A stretch of DNA of 64,000 nt from Bradyrhizobium nitroreducens. Its GTDB lineage: Bacteria; Pseudomonadota; Alphaproteobacteria; Rhizobiales; Xanthobacteraceae. Under the pieces are notes generated by a model. That model saw nothing but the letters and a program-made list of their open reading frames with translations. It had not been told where the DNA came from and did no database searches. The stretch lies in NCBI RefSeq assembly GCF_002776695.1, contig NZ_LFJC01000003.1, positions 3,763,026-3,827,025 on the forward strand, in the 5' to 3' direction. Of the stretch, positions 55,988 through 64,000 are shown piece by piece. How positions within the stretch are numbered: position 1 is the first letter of the stretch; each line of letters opens with the position of its first letter. Both the position numbers and the translations under genes were made by a program.

Positions 55988-57544
55988 ATGAGAGTGGTGA
56001 AGAGCCTTTTGCTTGGCACTGCGGCGGGTCTGATCGCCGTCGGTGGAGCCCAGGCGGCCGATCTTCCGGTCAAGGCCAAGGCAGTCGAGTACGTCAAGAT
56101 CTGCTCGCTGTACGGCGCGGGCTTCTACTACATCCCGGGCACCGACACCTGCATCAAGCTGGGCGGCTATGTGCGTGCTGAAGTCGCGCTCAACGCCGGC
56201 GGCAACTACAGCGCCCAGTACAACGGCGTGTTCGCGGCCAACAACCGCCTGAACAACTACTACTCGATGCGCGCTCGTGAAGATCTCAACATCGACACGC
56301 GCACCGCGACCGAATACGGCGTCGTCCGCACCTATTTCGACGCGGTGTTCACCTGGACGACTGGCAATTACGGCGGGACCGGCTCCGGCACGGGCGCGAC
56401 CCAGTACAGCGGCTCGATCGGCCTCAACGCGGCCGGCACCGGCCTCACCGGTTCGGGCGGCGGCAGTGTCAACGGCACCGACGGCAACCTCTCGGGCGGC
56501 TCGCTCGGCGTCTACTACGCCTTCATCCAGTTCGCCGGCTTCACCATGGGTAAGGCGGTGTCGCAGTTCGACGCGCCCTGGATCAACTATCCCGGCAACA
56601 ACTTCGACCAGCTCGTCGGCGGCAGCGGCTCCACCAACGGAGTCGCGCAGTTCACCTACACGGCCGATTTCGGCCAGGGCATCACGGCGGCGTTCTCGGC
56701 GCAGGACCAGACGCAGGTCTACCAGACCAGCCTCTGGAACACGGCCGGCATGTCCACCACCGGCGTGCTCGGCGGTGCGTACGGCTCGAACGACATCGGC
56801 GGCAGCCGCTCGCCCGACCTCGTCGCGATGGTTCGCGTCGATCAGGCCTGGGGTCTGTTCCAGGCGTCGGTCGCTGCGCACGACAACCATGTCGCCTATT
56901 ACGGTGCCTCCGAAGCCACCGGACATCCCGAAGACAAGTGGGGCTGGGCCGTTCAGCTCGCCCTGGGCATCAAGAACATCCCGACCGGCGCAGGCGACGT
57001 GATCAACATCTCGGGCGTCTACACCGAGGGCGCGAGCCGCTACAACTTCCAGGAGCTGGCCGCGACCAGCTACTCGATGTTCGGCAGCTCGAACGCCGCC
57101 TATCAGAGCATCGGCTTTGCCGGCGTGTCTGACGCGGTGTTCGCTCCGGGCGGCCAGCTCGAGCTGACCAAGACCTACGGCTTCCGGGGCGCCTACACCC
57201 ACAACTGGAACCCGTACTGGAACACGGCGCTCTACGGCGCGTGGGCTGCGGTCAACTACAGCGGCACCGCGAAGGGCCTGATCTGCGGCAGCGCCGCGTT
57301 CGCCACCCTGACCGGCACCTGCAACCCGGACTTCAACATCGGCCAGGTCGGTGTCATCACCCGCTGGACGCCGGTGAAGAACCTGACCTTCTCGGCTGAC
57401 TTCACCTACAGCCACCTCGATCAGAAGTATTCGGGCGTGATCACGACCGGTGCGCTGACGGGCGTCGCCAAGCCGGCGACAACCTACGAGCTGAAGGACC
57501 AGGACACCTACAGCCTGCTGCTGCGCGCCCAGCGCAACTGGTAA
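55988..57544 (+). CDS. Porin of the alphaproteobacterial Porin_2 type
   Basis: A 518-aa outer-membrane barrel. It has a Sec signal (residues 1-23, cleavage near QAA-D), then the family start ADLPVKAKAVEYVKICSLYG and CIKLGGYVRAEV, alternating aromatic strands, and a terminal aromatic in RAQRNW, as needed for barrel assembly. It is a general trimeric channel. TTGGAGG sits 5 bases before the ATG. A terminator follows directly. Confidence 0.95.
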   Translation: MRVVKSLLLGTAAGLIAVGGAQAADLPVKAKAVEYVKICSLYGAGFYYIPGTDTCIKLGGYVRAEVALNAGGNYSAQYNGVFAANNRLNNYYSMRAREDLNIDTRTATEYGVVRTYFDAVFTWTTGNYGGTGSGTGATQYSGSIGLNAAGTGLTGSGGGSVNGTDGNLSGGSLGVYYAFIQFAGFTMGKAVSQFDAPWINYPGNNFDQLVGGSGSTNGVAQFTYTADFGQGITAAFSAQDQTQVYQTSLWNTAGMSTTGVLGGAYGSNDIGGSRSPDLVAMVRVDQAWGLFQASVAAHDNHVAYYGASEATGHPEDKWGWAVQLALGIKNIPTGAGDVINISGVYTEGASRYNFQELAATSYSMFGSSNAAYQSIGFAGVSDAVFAPGGQLELTKTYGFRGAYTHNWNPYWNTALYGAWAAVNYSGTAKGLICGSAAFATLTGTCNPDFNIGQVGVITRWTPVKNLTFSADFTYSHLDQKYSGVITTGALTGVAKPATTYELKDQDTYSLLLRAQRNW

Positions 57545-57569
57545 GCTTGACGTCCATCGATGCGACAAG

Positions 57570-57598
57570 GCCCCGGCGGGACACCGCCGGGGCTTTTT
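57570..57598 (+). terminator. Rho-independent terminator of the porin gene
   Basis: The perfect 10-bp stem gccccggcgg (57570-57579) with ccgccggggc (57584-57593), loop gaca, is followed by ttttt. It lies 25 bases past the stop. Confidence 0.92.
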
Positions 57599-57651
57599 GT
57601 TTGCGAAGATCTTCGCAATCCGATCGTCCGTGCGGCGGACGAAGACGAGCT

Positions 57652-57750
57652 ATGCGATTCAATCGCCTCGAATTAATTTACTTACCTGAGTTACTAAGCT
57701 ATATGACTCTCAGCCAAATACGAAAGTTGCGGCTCTTAGCTTCACGCTAA
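57652..57750 (+). CDS. Possible 32-aa small protein or small RNA
   Basis: An AT-rich stretch between two terminators contains a frame MRFNRLELIYLPELLSYM, ending RKLRLLASR. There is only a weak gaagacgag upstream. The DNA also forms the hairpin cttagc ttcac gctaag (57735-57751), and a strong terminator ends the unit at 57760-57790. Either a small RNA or a leaderless small protein fits; I cannot decide. Confidence 0.35.
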   Translation: MRFNRLELIYLPELLSYMTLSQIRKLRLLASR

Positions 57751-57759
57751 GCCTCTAGG

Positions 57760-57790
57760 AACCTCCGGTGATGCCCCACCGGAGGTTTTT
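57760..57790 (+). terminator. Rho-independent terminator
   Basis: AACCTCCGGT (57760-57769) pairs perfectly with ACCGGAGGTT (57778-57787), followed by more T. On the plus strand no long gene precedes it after the porin terminator, so it implies a short transcript of its own. It lies just downstream of the convergent gcrA. Confidence 0.85.
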
Positions 57791-57826
57791 CATTTCGGAT
57801 CGCAGCTCGATGCGTCGCGCAATGAT

Positions 57827-58303
57827 CTAGCCGCGCATCATTCGGGCGCGCGAATTCGGCCGGTAGGCGAGGCGGCTGTGGCCGGCGCAATAGGACTGAC
57901 CGTCGGGCGCGGAATTGCCGCAGAAGCAGAAATCCTCGGCGCCCGGCGTCGAGATCGGCCAGCGGCAGCGGTTCTCGGCAAGCTCCAGCAGCGAGCAGCG
58001 ATTGGCCTCGTCGATGGGACCCGTGACCACGGGGGCATCGGTCTCGCCATAGATCGTGGCGAGCATCTCATATTGCAGCCGCGGCACGGCCCGCACCCTT
58101 GCCGGCGCAGAGCCTTTGTCCTGAACCTTGCGGTCGTCGACGGTCCGGCCACGCGTCAGATTGAGGCGGGACAGCTTGCCGATCACGGCATTGCGGCTGA
58201 CGCCAATGTCGGCGGCGATCTCGCGGCAGGAGAGGCCGGCCTCGAAATGCTGCTTCAGAAGTTCAATTCGTTCGTCGGTCCAGGTGGGTGAGAGAACTGG
58301 CAT
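57827..58303 (-). CDS. gcrA: GcrA cell-cycle regulator
   Basis: A 158-aa alphaproteobacterial regulator. The N-terminal helix-turn-helix starts TWTDERIELLKQHFEAGLSC and contains SRNAVIGKLSRL. The C-terminal part has the CRWPISTPG...FCFCG...YCAGH sigma-factor-binding region. GcrA works with sigma70 at CcrM-methylated GANTC promoters. Several residues precede the usual MSWTDER start. Confidence 0.93.
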   Translation of the reverse strand: MPVLSPTWTDERIELLKQHFEAGLSCREIAADIGVSRNAVIGKLSRLNLTRGRTVDDRKVQDKGSAPARVRAVPRLQYEMLATIYGETDAPVVTGPIDEANRCSLLELAENRCRWPISTPGAEDFCFCGNSAPDGQSYCAGHSRLAYRPNSRARMMRG

Positions 58304-58378
58304 TTGTAAACGGTCCCAGGTTGCAGATGTCGGCCATCCGCCGCTCGAGATCCGTCCGCTTCACGCACCGGCGCGCGC

Positions 58379-58576
58379 TCACGTCCTGCCATTGTCGCGG
58401 ATCGACAAAAGCCCGTCCTTGATGGCGAGACGGATGCCTTCCTCGATCAAGGTCCGTGCGACGCCGGGAACGCTGGTGCCGTGGGTGCCCTGTCTCACCA
58501 ACTTCTCCAGGTAGGTGATGGTCGAGAGCGCCAAAGTTACGGGAATACGGTCAGTCTCGGCTTTTTCGGTGGCCAT
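58379..58576 (-). CDS. Small protein resembling a ribbon-helix-helix regulator, 65 aa
   Basis: The pattern IPVTLALSTITYLEKLVRQG, then SVPGVARTLIEEGIRLAI, is that of CopG/RHH-type proteins: one strand and two helices. No toxin gene is adjacent. It ends 75 bases upstream of gcrA on the same strand. The start at 58576 is plausible but without a clear ribosome-binding site. Confidence 0.65.
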   Translation of the reverse strand: MATEKAETDRIPVTLALSTITYLEKLVRQGTHGTSVPGVARTLIEEGIRLAIKDGLLSIRDNGRT

Positions 58577-58777
58577 GGCCCGAACGCTAGCCTCTTACTC
58601 AGGTACATAAAAGTAACGATTAAGACTCTATTTAGGTTCAGGGGCGGAAGTCAAATGCAGGCTGGGCCTGATGCACAGCATGTTGGAATCGCAGGGGAAA
58701 TTACCAACGACTCAGCGCGCCGCACGGCAGACCGGGCGGCGGCGGGGGCGTCAACAGGTCGGCAGGAGTGGCCGGGC

Positions 58778-59719
58778 TCAGCCGTGCGCGACGGCCTTTT
58801 CGATCATGCAATGGATCCCTTTGGCGCCGTTGACGGTCTGGGTCACCCGCAGGTCAGCCGCCAGACTGCACAGCGTGTAGGCATCCTCGCGCGACAGGTT
58901 TCGTCGTTCGCCGAGCAGGGCGATCATGTCGCGCAGCGCGCGCACCACGCACTGGTCGAGGTCGGGGTCCATCGCCATGGTCATGTAGTGCGTCGCCGTC
59001 TCGGCGCGGGGATAGTCGAACCTGAGGTCCTTGCGTACCGTCAGGCGGAAGCGGCCCTGGAGCGCCGTCTCGATCGCGGTGACGCAGACCTCGCCGTCGC
59101 CTTGCACGCCATGGCCGTCGCCGCAGGAGAACATCGCGCCCGGCACGAACACCGGCAAATAGAGCGTCGCGCCTGCACCCAGCTCCTTGTTGTCGAGATT
59201 GCCGCCCATGGCGCGCGGGATCAGCGAGGAGATACGGCCCCAGGCAGGCGGCGGCGAGACGCCCATCACGCCGAAGAACGGCTTGAGCGGCAGGTCGAGA
59301 CCCCACGGCATGCGACCGGTCATCCGCGTCCGGTCCAGCGGAATGTTCAGGATGCGCGTCTCGTGGAAATCGTCGGGCAAGGTGCCGGACAGCGGCTTGA
59401 TCATGTTCCAGCCCCAATCCTGCCGGAGCTGAACGTCGAGGATCTCGACTGCGAGCACGTCGCCGGGCTCGGCGCCTTCGACCGCGATCGGTCCGGTGAG
59501 GATGTGGCCCGGCAGCATGCGCTCGTTGCTCGCATGAACCTCGTGCATCTCGGGCGGAATGTGAAACTTGTCGCGGTCGGGCAGCATGTCCGGGCCGCCG
59601 CTGATGGTGTCGACGGTGACCTCGTCGCCACTCGCGATGGTGAGGACCGGCTTGAGGGCGGCTTCGAAGAAGCCCCAATGGCAGGTTTTGGGGCTGGAAT
59701 GCAGGTGATGATGGGTCAT
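58778..59719 (-). CDS. Acetamidase/formamidase family protein
   Basis: A 313-aa amidase of the FmdA/AmdA family. HHHLHSSPKTCHWGFFEAALKPVLTIASGDEV at the N-terminus, EGAEPGDVLAVEILDV and FSCGDGHGVQGDGEVCVTAIE are family signatures. These enzymes release ammonia from formamide, acetamide or related amides. The ATG at 59719 fits the family start, though with a weak ribosome-binding site. It is divergent from the YdcF-type gene. Confidence 0.92.
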   Translation of the reverse strand: MTHHHLHSSPKTCHWGFFEAALKPVLTIASGDEVTVDTISGGPDMLPDRDKFHIPPEMHEVHASNERMLPGHILTGPIAVEGAEPGDVLAVEILDVQLRQDWGWNMIKPLSGTLPDDFHETRILNIPLDRTRMTGRMPWGLDLPLKPFFGVMGVSPPPAWGRISSLIPRAMGGNLDNKELGAGATLYLPVFVPGAMFSCGDGHGVQGDGEVCVTAIETALQGRFRLTVRKDLRFDYPRAETATHYMTMAMDPDLDQCVVRALRDMIALLGERRNLSREDAYTLCSLAADLRVTQTVNGAKGIHCMIEKAVAHG

Positions 59720-59793
59720 GTGCCGCGTCCGGTTGCTTTCCTCAGGCCGGGCTTGACCCGGCGATCGATCCTCTTTCAAGAAGATTTCTGAAG

Positions 59794-60654
59794 ATGGCAG
59801 GGCGGGTCAAGCCCTGCGCAGACTGGCACGGCCATCCCAGCGAGGCTCCCCTGTTTTTCGTTCTGTCCAAGACAATCGGCACCGCGCTGCTGCCGATCAA
59901 CCTTCTGGTCGAGCTCGGCATCGTCTCGCTGCTGCTGATGGCGACGCGTTTTGCCGCGCTCGGCCGCAAGCTGGCCGTGACCACGCTGGTGTTGCTGGCG
60001 CTGGCGGCGTTCTCGCCGCTCGGCAATCTCCTGATCTATCCGCTGGAGTCGCGGTTTCCGGCGTGGGACGCCGCGCGCGGCGCGCCCGACGGCATCATCG
60101 TGCTTGGTGGCTCCGTCGACACCGATCTGTCGGCGGCACATCGCACGCCGGTGGTCGCGCATGCGGCCGATCGTCTGTTCGCGCCAGCCGAGCTCGCGCG
60201 CCGCTATCCGAATGCGCGCATCGTGTTTACCGGGGGGACCGCGAACCTGGTTTCGACCGAGGCGAAGGAGGCCGATTATTCCGCGCCCATCCTGGAAAAT
60301 CTCGGCATACCGAAGGAGCGCCTGATCCTCGAGCGCAATTCGCGCAACACCTGGGAGAATGCGATCTTCACGAAGGAGCTGGTGAAGCCGAAGCCGGGCG
60401 AACGCTGGCTTCTGGTGACGTCGGCCTTCCACATGCCGCGCTCGATGGGAATCTTCCGCAAGGCCGGATTCGACGTCGAGGCCTATCCGGTGGACTGGCG
60501 GATGGGCGGACGTGACGATCTCTTCTCCTTCACCAACATGGGCGCGGACGGGCTCGGCCGAACCGAGGTCGCGGTGCGCGAGTGGATCGGCCTGGTGGCT
60601 TACCGCCTGATGGGCAGGACCGGCGAGTTGCTTCCGGGTCCTGCGAAGGACTAG
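59794..60654 (+). CDS. YdcF/ElyC (DUF218) family membrane protein
   Basis: A 286-aa protein with two N-terminal membrane helices (about residues 29-50 and 58-78). A DUF218 domain follows: DGIIVLGGSVDTD, then VFTGGTANLV, RNSRNTWENA and TSAFHMPRSMGIF. Relatives such as ElyC affect envelope or lipid-carrier metabolism. The first 20 residues (WHGHPSEAP) are unusual for the family, so the start may lie nearer LFFVLSKTIG. Confidence 0.88.
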   Translation: MAGRVKPCADWHGHPSEAPLFFVLSKTIGTALLPINLLVELGIVSLLLMATRFAALGRKLAVTTLVLLALAAFSPLGNLLIYPLESRFPAWDAARGAPDGIIVLGGSVDTDLSAAHRTPVVAHAADRLFAPAELARRYPNARIVFTGGTANLVSTEAKEADYSAPILENLGIPKERLILERNSRNTWENAIFTKELVKPKPGERWLLVTSAFHMPRSMGIFRKAGFDVEAYPVDWRMGGRDDLFSFTNMGADGLGRTEVAVREWIGLVAYRLMGRTGELLPGPAKD

Positions 60655-60709
60655 AACGAAGACCGCAAAACAAGAACATGCGGCGAAACGCGCCGCTCCG
60701 GAGGAAGCC

Positions 60710-61492
60710 ATGCAACAGCAGAGCGCAGACAGTATCGATCTTGCCGGCCTCGTCGCCGATCTCAACGGCCTGCTGCGGCTGAAGACGACTGTGATCGGCA
60801 TGAAGCTGTTTGTGCGCGCCGCGGACATGGAGGCGATCCCGAAGATCCGGCGGCCGAATGCGATCCACACCACCGACCAGATCGTCAGCATGGCCTCGCG
60901 GCTGGGCTGGACTGTCGGCATCACCGCCGATGATCTCGTCGGCGCGCAATGCCGCGCCGTGATCGGCCTCGCGCCACAGGACGAGAAATGGCTCGCCGGC
61001 GAAAGCTATGTCGGGGTCTGGCACGGCACCGCCGAGGACGCGCGCAAGCGCCAGGAGGCGCTGGACGTGGTGCCGTTCGGACGGTATCAGGCGCTCGCCG
61101 TCAGTCCGCTCGCGAGCGGAAGGCTCAATCCGCCCGACATCTGCCTCGTCTATGCGACGCCCGGGCAGATGATCATCCTGATCAACGGGCTGCAATATAC
61201 CGGCTACAAGAAGTTCGAATGGGGCGTGGTCGGCGAGACCGCTTGTGCCGATTCCTGGGGGCGGGCGCTCAAGACCGGGGAGCCCAGCCTGTCCTTGCCA
61301 TGCTATGCCGAACGGCGCTATGGCGGCGTGCCGGACGAGGAGATGCTGATGGCCTTGAAGCCCACGCATCTCGCCAAGGCAATTGAGGGCATGAAGGCGC
61401 TCGCCAAGAACGGGATGCGCTATCCGATTCCGCCCTATGGTATCCAAAGCGACGTCCGTGCCGGCATGGGCGTGAGCTACGCGAAGAAGTGA
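60710..61492 (+). CDS. DUF169 family protein
   Basis: A 260-aa cytosolic protein. The family pattern is seen in the N-terminal VADLNGLLRLKTTVIGMKLF and in the Cys-bearing AQCRAVIGL, ADSWGRALKTGEPSLSLPCYAERRYGGV. The function of DUF169 proteins is unknown. It is 9 bases upstream of the first dehydrogenase-like gene, so it probably belongs to that operon. Confidence 0.8.
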   Translation: MQQQSADSIDLAGLVADLNGLLRLKTTVIGMKLFVRAADMEAIPKIRRPNAIHTTDQIVSMASRLGWTVGITADDLVGAQCRAVIGLAPQDEKWLAGESYVGVWHGTAEDARKRQEALDVVPFGRYQALAVSPLASGRLNPPDICLVYATPGQMIILINGLQYTGYKKFEWGVVGETACADSWGRALKTGEPSLSLPCYAERRYGGVPDEEMLMALKPTHLAKAIEGMKALAKNGMRYPIPPYGIQSDVRAGMGVSYAKK

Positions 61493-61501
61493 AGGACGGC
61501 C

Positions 61502-62680
61502 ATGAGCTCTGCGAAATTCGACATCGTCGTCTACGGTGCGACCGGTTTCACCGGCCAGCTCGTCGCCGAATATCTGACTCAGCATTACAAGGGCGACCAC
61601 GGGCTCAAATGGGCGATGGCCGGCCGCAGTCTCGGCAAGCTCAAGTCGGTACGCGACGCGGTCGGCGCGCCCGGAAATACGCCGCTGATCGTCGCGGATG
61701 CGTCGGACGCGGCCTCGCTGAGGGCGATGGCGGAGCAGACGATGTCTGTCATCACGACGGTCGGTCCGTATCAGCTCTATGGCGAAGAGCTGTTGGCTGC
61801 CTGCGTCGCCACCGGCACGGACTATTTCGATCTCTGCGGCGAGCCGATCTGGATGCGGCAGATGATCGACAAGTACGAGGGGGCGGCAAAGGAGAGCGGT
61901 GCGCGCATCGTGTTCTCCTGCGGCTTCGATTCCGTGCCCTTTGAGCTCGGTACTTTCTTCGTGCAGGAAGAGGCCAAACGCGTGTTCGGCGCGCCCGCCG
62001 CGCGCGTGAAGGGCCGTGTGCGCGACATGCGCGGCACGCTCTCGGGCGGCACGGCGGCGAGCGCGAAGGCAACCTTCGACGCGGTGGCCAAGGACATCAG
62101 CCTGATCGCGATCCTGAACGATCCGTTCGCGCTGACGCCGGGCTTCACCGGACCGAAGCAGCCGAAGGGCAACAAGCCGCTGATCGAGGAGGATCTCAAT
62201 TCCTGGGCCGCGCCGTTCATGATGGCGCTGATCAACACCCGCAACGTCCATCGCTCCAACATGCTGATGGGCTTTCCCTACGGCCAGGATTTCGTCTACG
62301 ACGAGATGGTTCTGACCGGTCCGGGCGAGAAGGGCGAGGCCAACGCCAAGCGCGTGATGGCCGCCAACGCCGAGAAGACCGGCCCGAACGCGCCGAAGCC
62401 GGGCGAGGGGCCGTCGAAGGAAGAGCGCGAGAACGGGCTGTTCGATCTGCTCTATGTCGCGATCGCGCCCGACGGCCGCATGGTCCGCGCCGGCGTCACC
62501 GGCGACCGCGATCCCGGCTACGGCTCGACCTCGAAGATGATCTCCGAATGCGCGATGTGCATGCTGCGTGACGTGACGGACGTGCCGGCCGGATTCTGGA
62601 CGCCGGGTGCAGCGATGCAGCACAAGCTGATCAAGCGGCTGCAGGACAATGCCGGGCTGGCGTTCAGGGTGGAAGCGTAA
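61502..62680 (+). CDS. Saccharopine dehydrogenase-like / trans-acting enoyl reductase family, copy 1
   Basis: A 392-aa Rossmann protein starting FDIVVYGATGFTGQLVAEYL, with FSCGFDSVPFELGTFFVQEE and NTRNVHRSNMLMGFPYG. The family includes the mycobacterial trans-acting enoyl reductases as well as uncharacterised proteins; it is not lysine biosynthesis. It is closely similar along its whole length to the next gene. Start ATG at 61502. Confidence 0.85.
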   Translation: MSSAKFDIVVYGATGFTGQLVAEYLTQHYKGDHGLKWAMAGRSLGKLKSVRDAVGAPGNTPLIVADASDAASLRAMAEQTMSVITTVGPYQLYGEELLAACVATGTDYFDLCGEPIWMRQMIDKYEGAAKESGARIVFSCGFDSVPFELGTFFVQEEAKRVFGAPAARVKGRVRDMRGTLSGGTAASAKATFDAVAKDISLIAILNDPFALTPGFTGPKQPKGNKPLIEEDLNSWAAPFMMALINTRNVHRSNMLMGFPYGQDFVYDEMVLTGPGEKGEANAKRVMAANAEKTGPNAPKPGEGPSKEERENGLFDLLYVAIAPDGRMVRAGVTGDRDPGYGSTSKMISECAMCMLRDVTDVPAGFWTPGAAMQHKLIKRLQDNAGLAFRVEA

Positions 62681-62685
62681 GGTCG

Positions 62686-63861
62686 GTGTCCGCAAAGTTC
62701 GACATCGTCGTCTATGGCGCGACGGGGTATACCGGCCAGCTCGTCGCCGAGTACCTCGCCGCGCATTACGTCGTTGACGGCGCGCCGACATGGGCGATGG
62801 CGGGGCGCAGCAGAGACAAGCTCGTATCCGTTCGCGATGCGATCGGCGCGCCCAGGGAGACACCGCTCATCGTGGCGGACGCGGCCGATCCCGCCTCGTT
62901 GCAGGCGATGGTCGATCAGGCGAAGCTGGTCGTCACCACCGTCGGTCCGTACCAGCTCCATGGCTCCGATCTGCTTGCGGCCTGCGTCGCATCCGGCACC
63001 GACTACATGGATCTCTGCGGCGAGCCGATCTGGCTGAAGCAGATGATCGACAAGCATGAGGCGGCTGCCAAGGCGAGCGGCGCGCGCATCATGTTCTCCT
63101 GCGGCTTCGACTCCGTCCCGTTCGAACTCGGTGCGTTCTTCGTGCAGGAGGAAGCCAGGCGCGTGTTCGGAGCGCCTGCGTCTCGCGTCAAGGGACGCGT
63201 CCGCGACCTCAGCTGGAAGTTCTCCGGCGGCACCTCGGCGAGCGCGAGGGTCACCTTCGAGGCAGTCGCGCAGGATCTCAGCCTGGTCTCGATCCTCAAG
63301 GACCCCTTCGCATTCACGCCCGGCTTCGAGGGGCCGAAACAGCCGCGCGGCAACAAGCCCGTTTTCGAGGAAGACCTGCAATCCTGGTCCGCCCCGTTCG
63401 CGATGGCAACGCTGAACACGCGCAACGTCCATCGCTCCAACATGCTGATGGGTTTCCCGTATGGCCGGGATTTCGTCTACGACGAGATGGTGTTGACGGG
63501 AGCGGGGGACGAAGGGCAGGCCAACGCAAAGCTCGTCATGGCCGCCAATGGCGAAAAGACCGGTCCCAAAGCGCTCAAGCCGGGCGAGGGGCCGTCGAAG
63601 GAAGAGCGCGACAACGGTCGTTACGACCTGCTCTATGTCGCGATCGCGCCCGACGGCCGTCAGGTTCGCGCGGCGGTGAAGGGCGATCTCGATCCCGGCT
63701 ATGCCTCGACGGCGAAGATGGTTTCCGAATGCGCGATCTGCCTGCTGCGCGACGCGACAGACGTTCCGGCCGGTCTCTGGACCCCGGGCGCGGCGATGCA
63801 GCACAAGCTGATCAGGCGGCTGCGGGACAACGCGGGACTGAAGTTCGAGGCGGAGACGTAG
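62686..63861 (+). CDS. Saccharopine dehydrogenase-like family, copy 2
   Basis: A 391-aa paralogue of the preceding gene, with identical blocks such as NTRNVHRSNMLMGFPYG and VYGATGYTGQLVAEYL differing at one or two places. It starts with GTG at 62686, only 5 bases after the previous stop. The pair arose by tandem duplication and may work as a heteromer or on two substrates; that is inference. Confidence 0.85.
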   Translation: MSAKFDIVVYGATGYTGQLVAEYLAAHYVVDGAPTWAMAGRSRDKLVSVRDAIGAPRETPLIVADAADPASLQAMVDQAKLVVTTVGPYQLHGSDLLAACVASGTDYMDLCGEPIWLKQMIDKHEAAAKASGARIMFSCGFDSVPFELGAFFVQEEARRVFGAPASRVKGRVRDLSWKFSGGTSASARVTFEAVAQDLSLVSILKDPFAFTPGFEGPKQPRGNKPVFEEDLQSWSAPFAMATLNTRNVHRSNMLMGFPYGRDFVYDEMVLTGAGDEGQANAKLVMAANGEKTGPKALKPGEGPSKEERDNGRYDLLYVAIAPDGRQVRAAVKGDLDPGYASTAKMVSECAICLLRDATDVPAGLWTPGAAMQHKLIRRLRDNAGLKFEAET

Positions 63862-63865
63862 TTCT

Positions 63866-63935
63866 TCGCCTCTCCCCGCTTGCGGGGAGAGGCCGACGCG
63901 CGGAACGCGCGGCGGGTGAGGGGGAGTCTCCGCGA
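63866..63935. repeat. Intergenic repeat after the paralogous pair
   Basis: cctctccccgcttgcggggagagg (about 63869-63892) is a tight perfect hairpin, followed by gccgacgcgcggaacgcgcggcgggtgag. It can act as a terminator-like structure for the operon, although without a T tract. I recall this as a common dispersed bradyrhizobial element. Confidence 0.6.
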
Positions 63936-63963
63936 GTCTCACTGGCAACGTCCCTGCGGAGGC

Positions 63964-64000
<37 letters not shown>

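Overview
The window looks like chromosome of a Bradyrhizobium-type alphaproteobacterium. The pointers are a high-GC background, a GcrA cell-cycle regulator, an LdtR-type MarR regulator, a BA14K protein, a metal site in HemB built from Asp rather than Cys, a rhizobial-type 518-aa porin and many intergenic inverted repeats of the sort that litter Bradyrhizobium genomes. The species assignment is an inference from the sequence alone. No rRNA, CRISPR array or intact insertion sequence was seen.

Layout. 1-7 kb: the end of a GMC oxidoreductase, a long non-coding repeat region, an alpha/beta hydrolase, three small proteins, a response regulator and a soluble histidine kinase. 7-17 kb: metal handling and transport, with a chromate pair (ChrA and a rhodanese-ChrB fusion), a His-rich DmeF-type exporter, an exported metallo-beta-lactamase-fold protein, two MFS carriers, a class III cyclase and an NRAMP manganese importer with a candidate Mur/Fur box. 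17.6-25.3 kb: a four-gene operon with ATGA overlaps or short gaps, encoding a zinc-ribbon/cyclase/AAA-type ATPase regulator, an atypical cytochrome P450, a membrane protein of unknown function and a DyP peroxidase. This is the best candidate for an undescribed system.

25-46 kb is mostly housekeeping: bpt, an RDD protein, hemB, ldtR, then glyA-nrdR-ribD-ribE-coq7-ribH-nusB-thiL, hppA, a TctC-type binding protein, a BamE-like lipoprotein, a CBP3 chaperone, a YceD protein, plsX-fabH-ihfA-merR and tRNA-Pro(GGG). The glyA-thiL series joins one-carbon metabolism, riboflavin synthesis, a Coq7-type hydroxylase and transcription antitermination on one strand.

46.4-50.7 kb, just downstream of the tRNA, is an accessory patch. 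It has an AT-richer membrane protein, a headless duplicate of the 3' part of a nearby tetR gene, a BA14K protein and a transglutaminase. The intact tetR closes the patch, so the two tetR copies form a direct repeat of about 390 bp around it. 50.7-64 kb: lipases and dehydrogenases, a MarR regulator, a porin followed by a possible small RNA or small protein, GcrA, an RHH-like protein, an acetamidase, a YdcF protein, a DUF169 protein and two tandem paralogous saccharopine-dehydrogenase-like genes. The window ends in a 35-base run of C.
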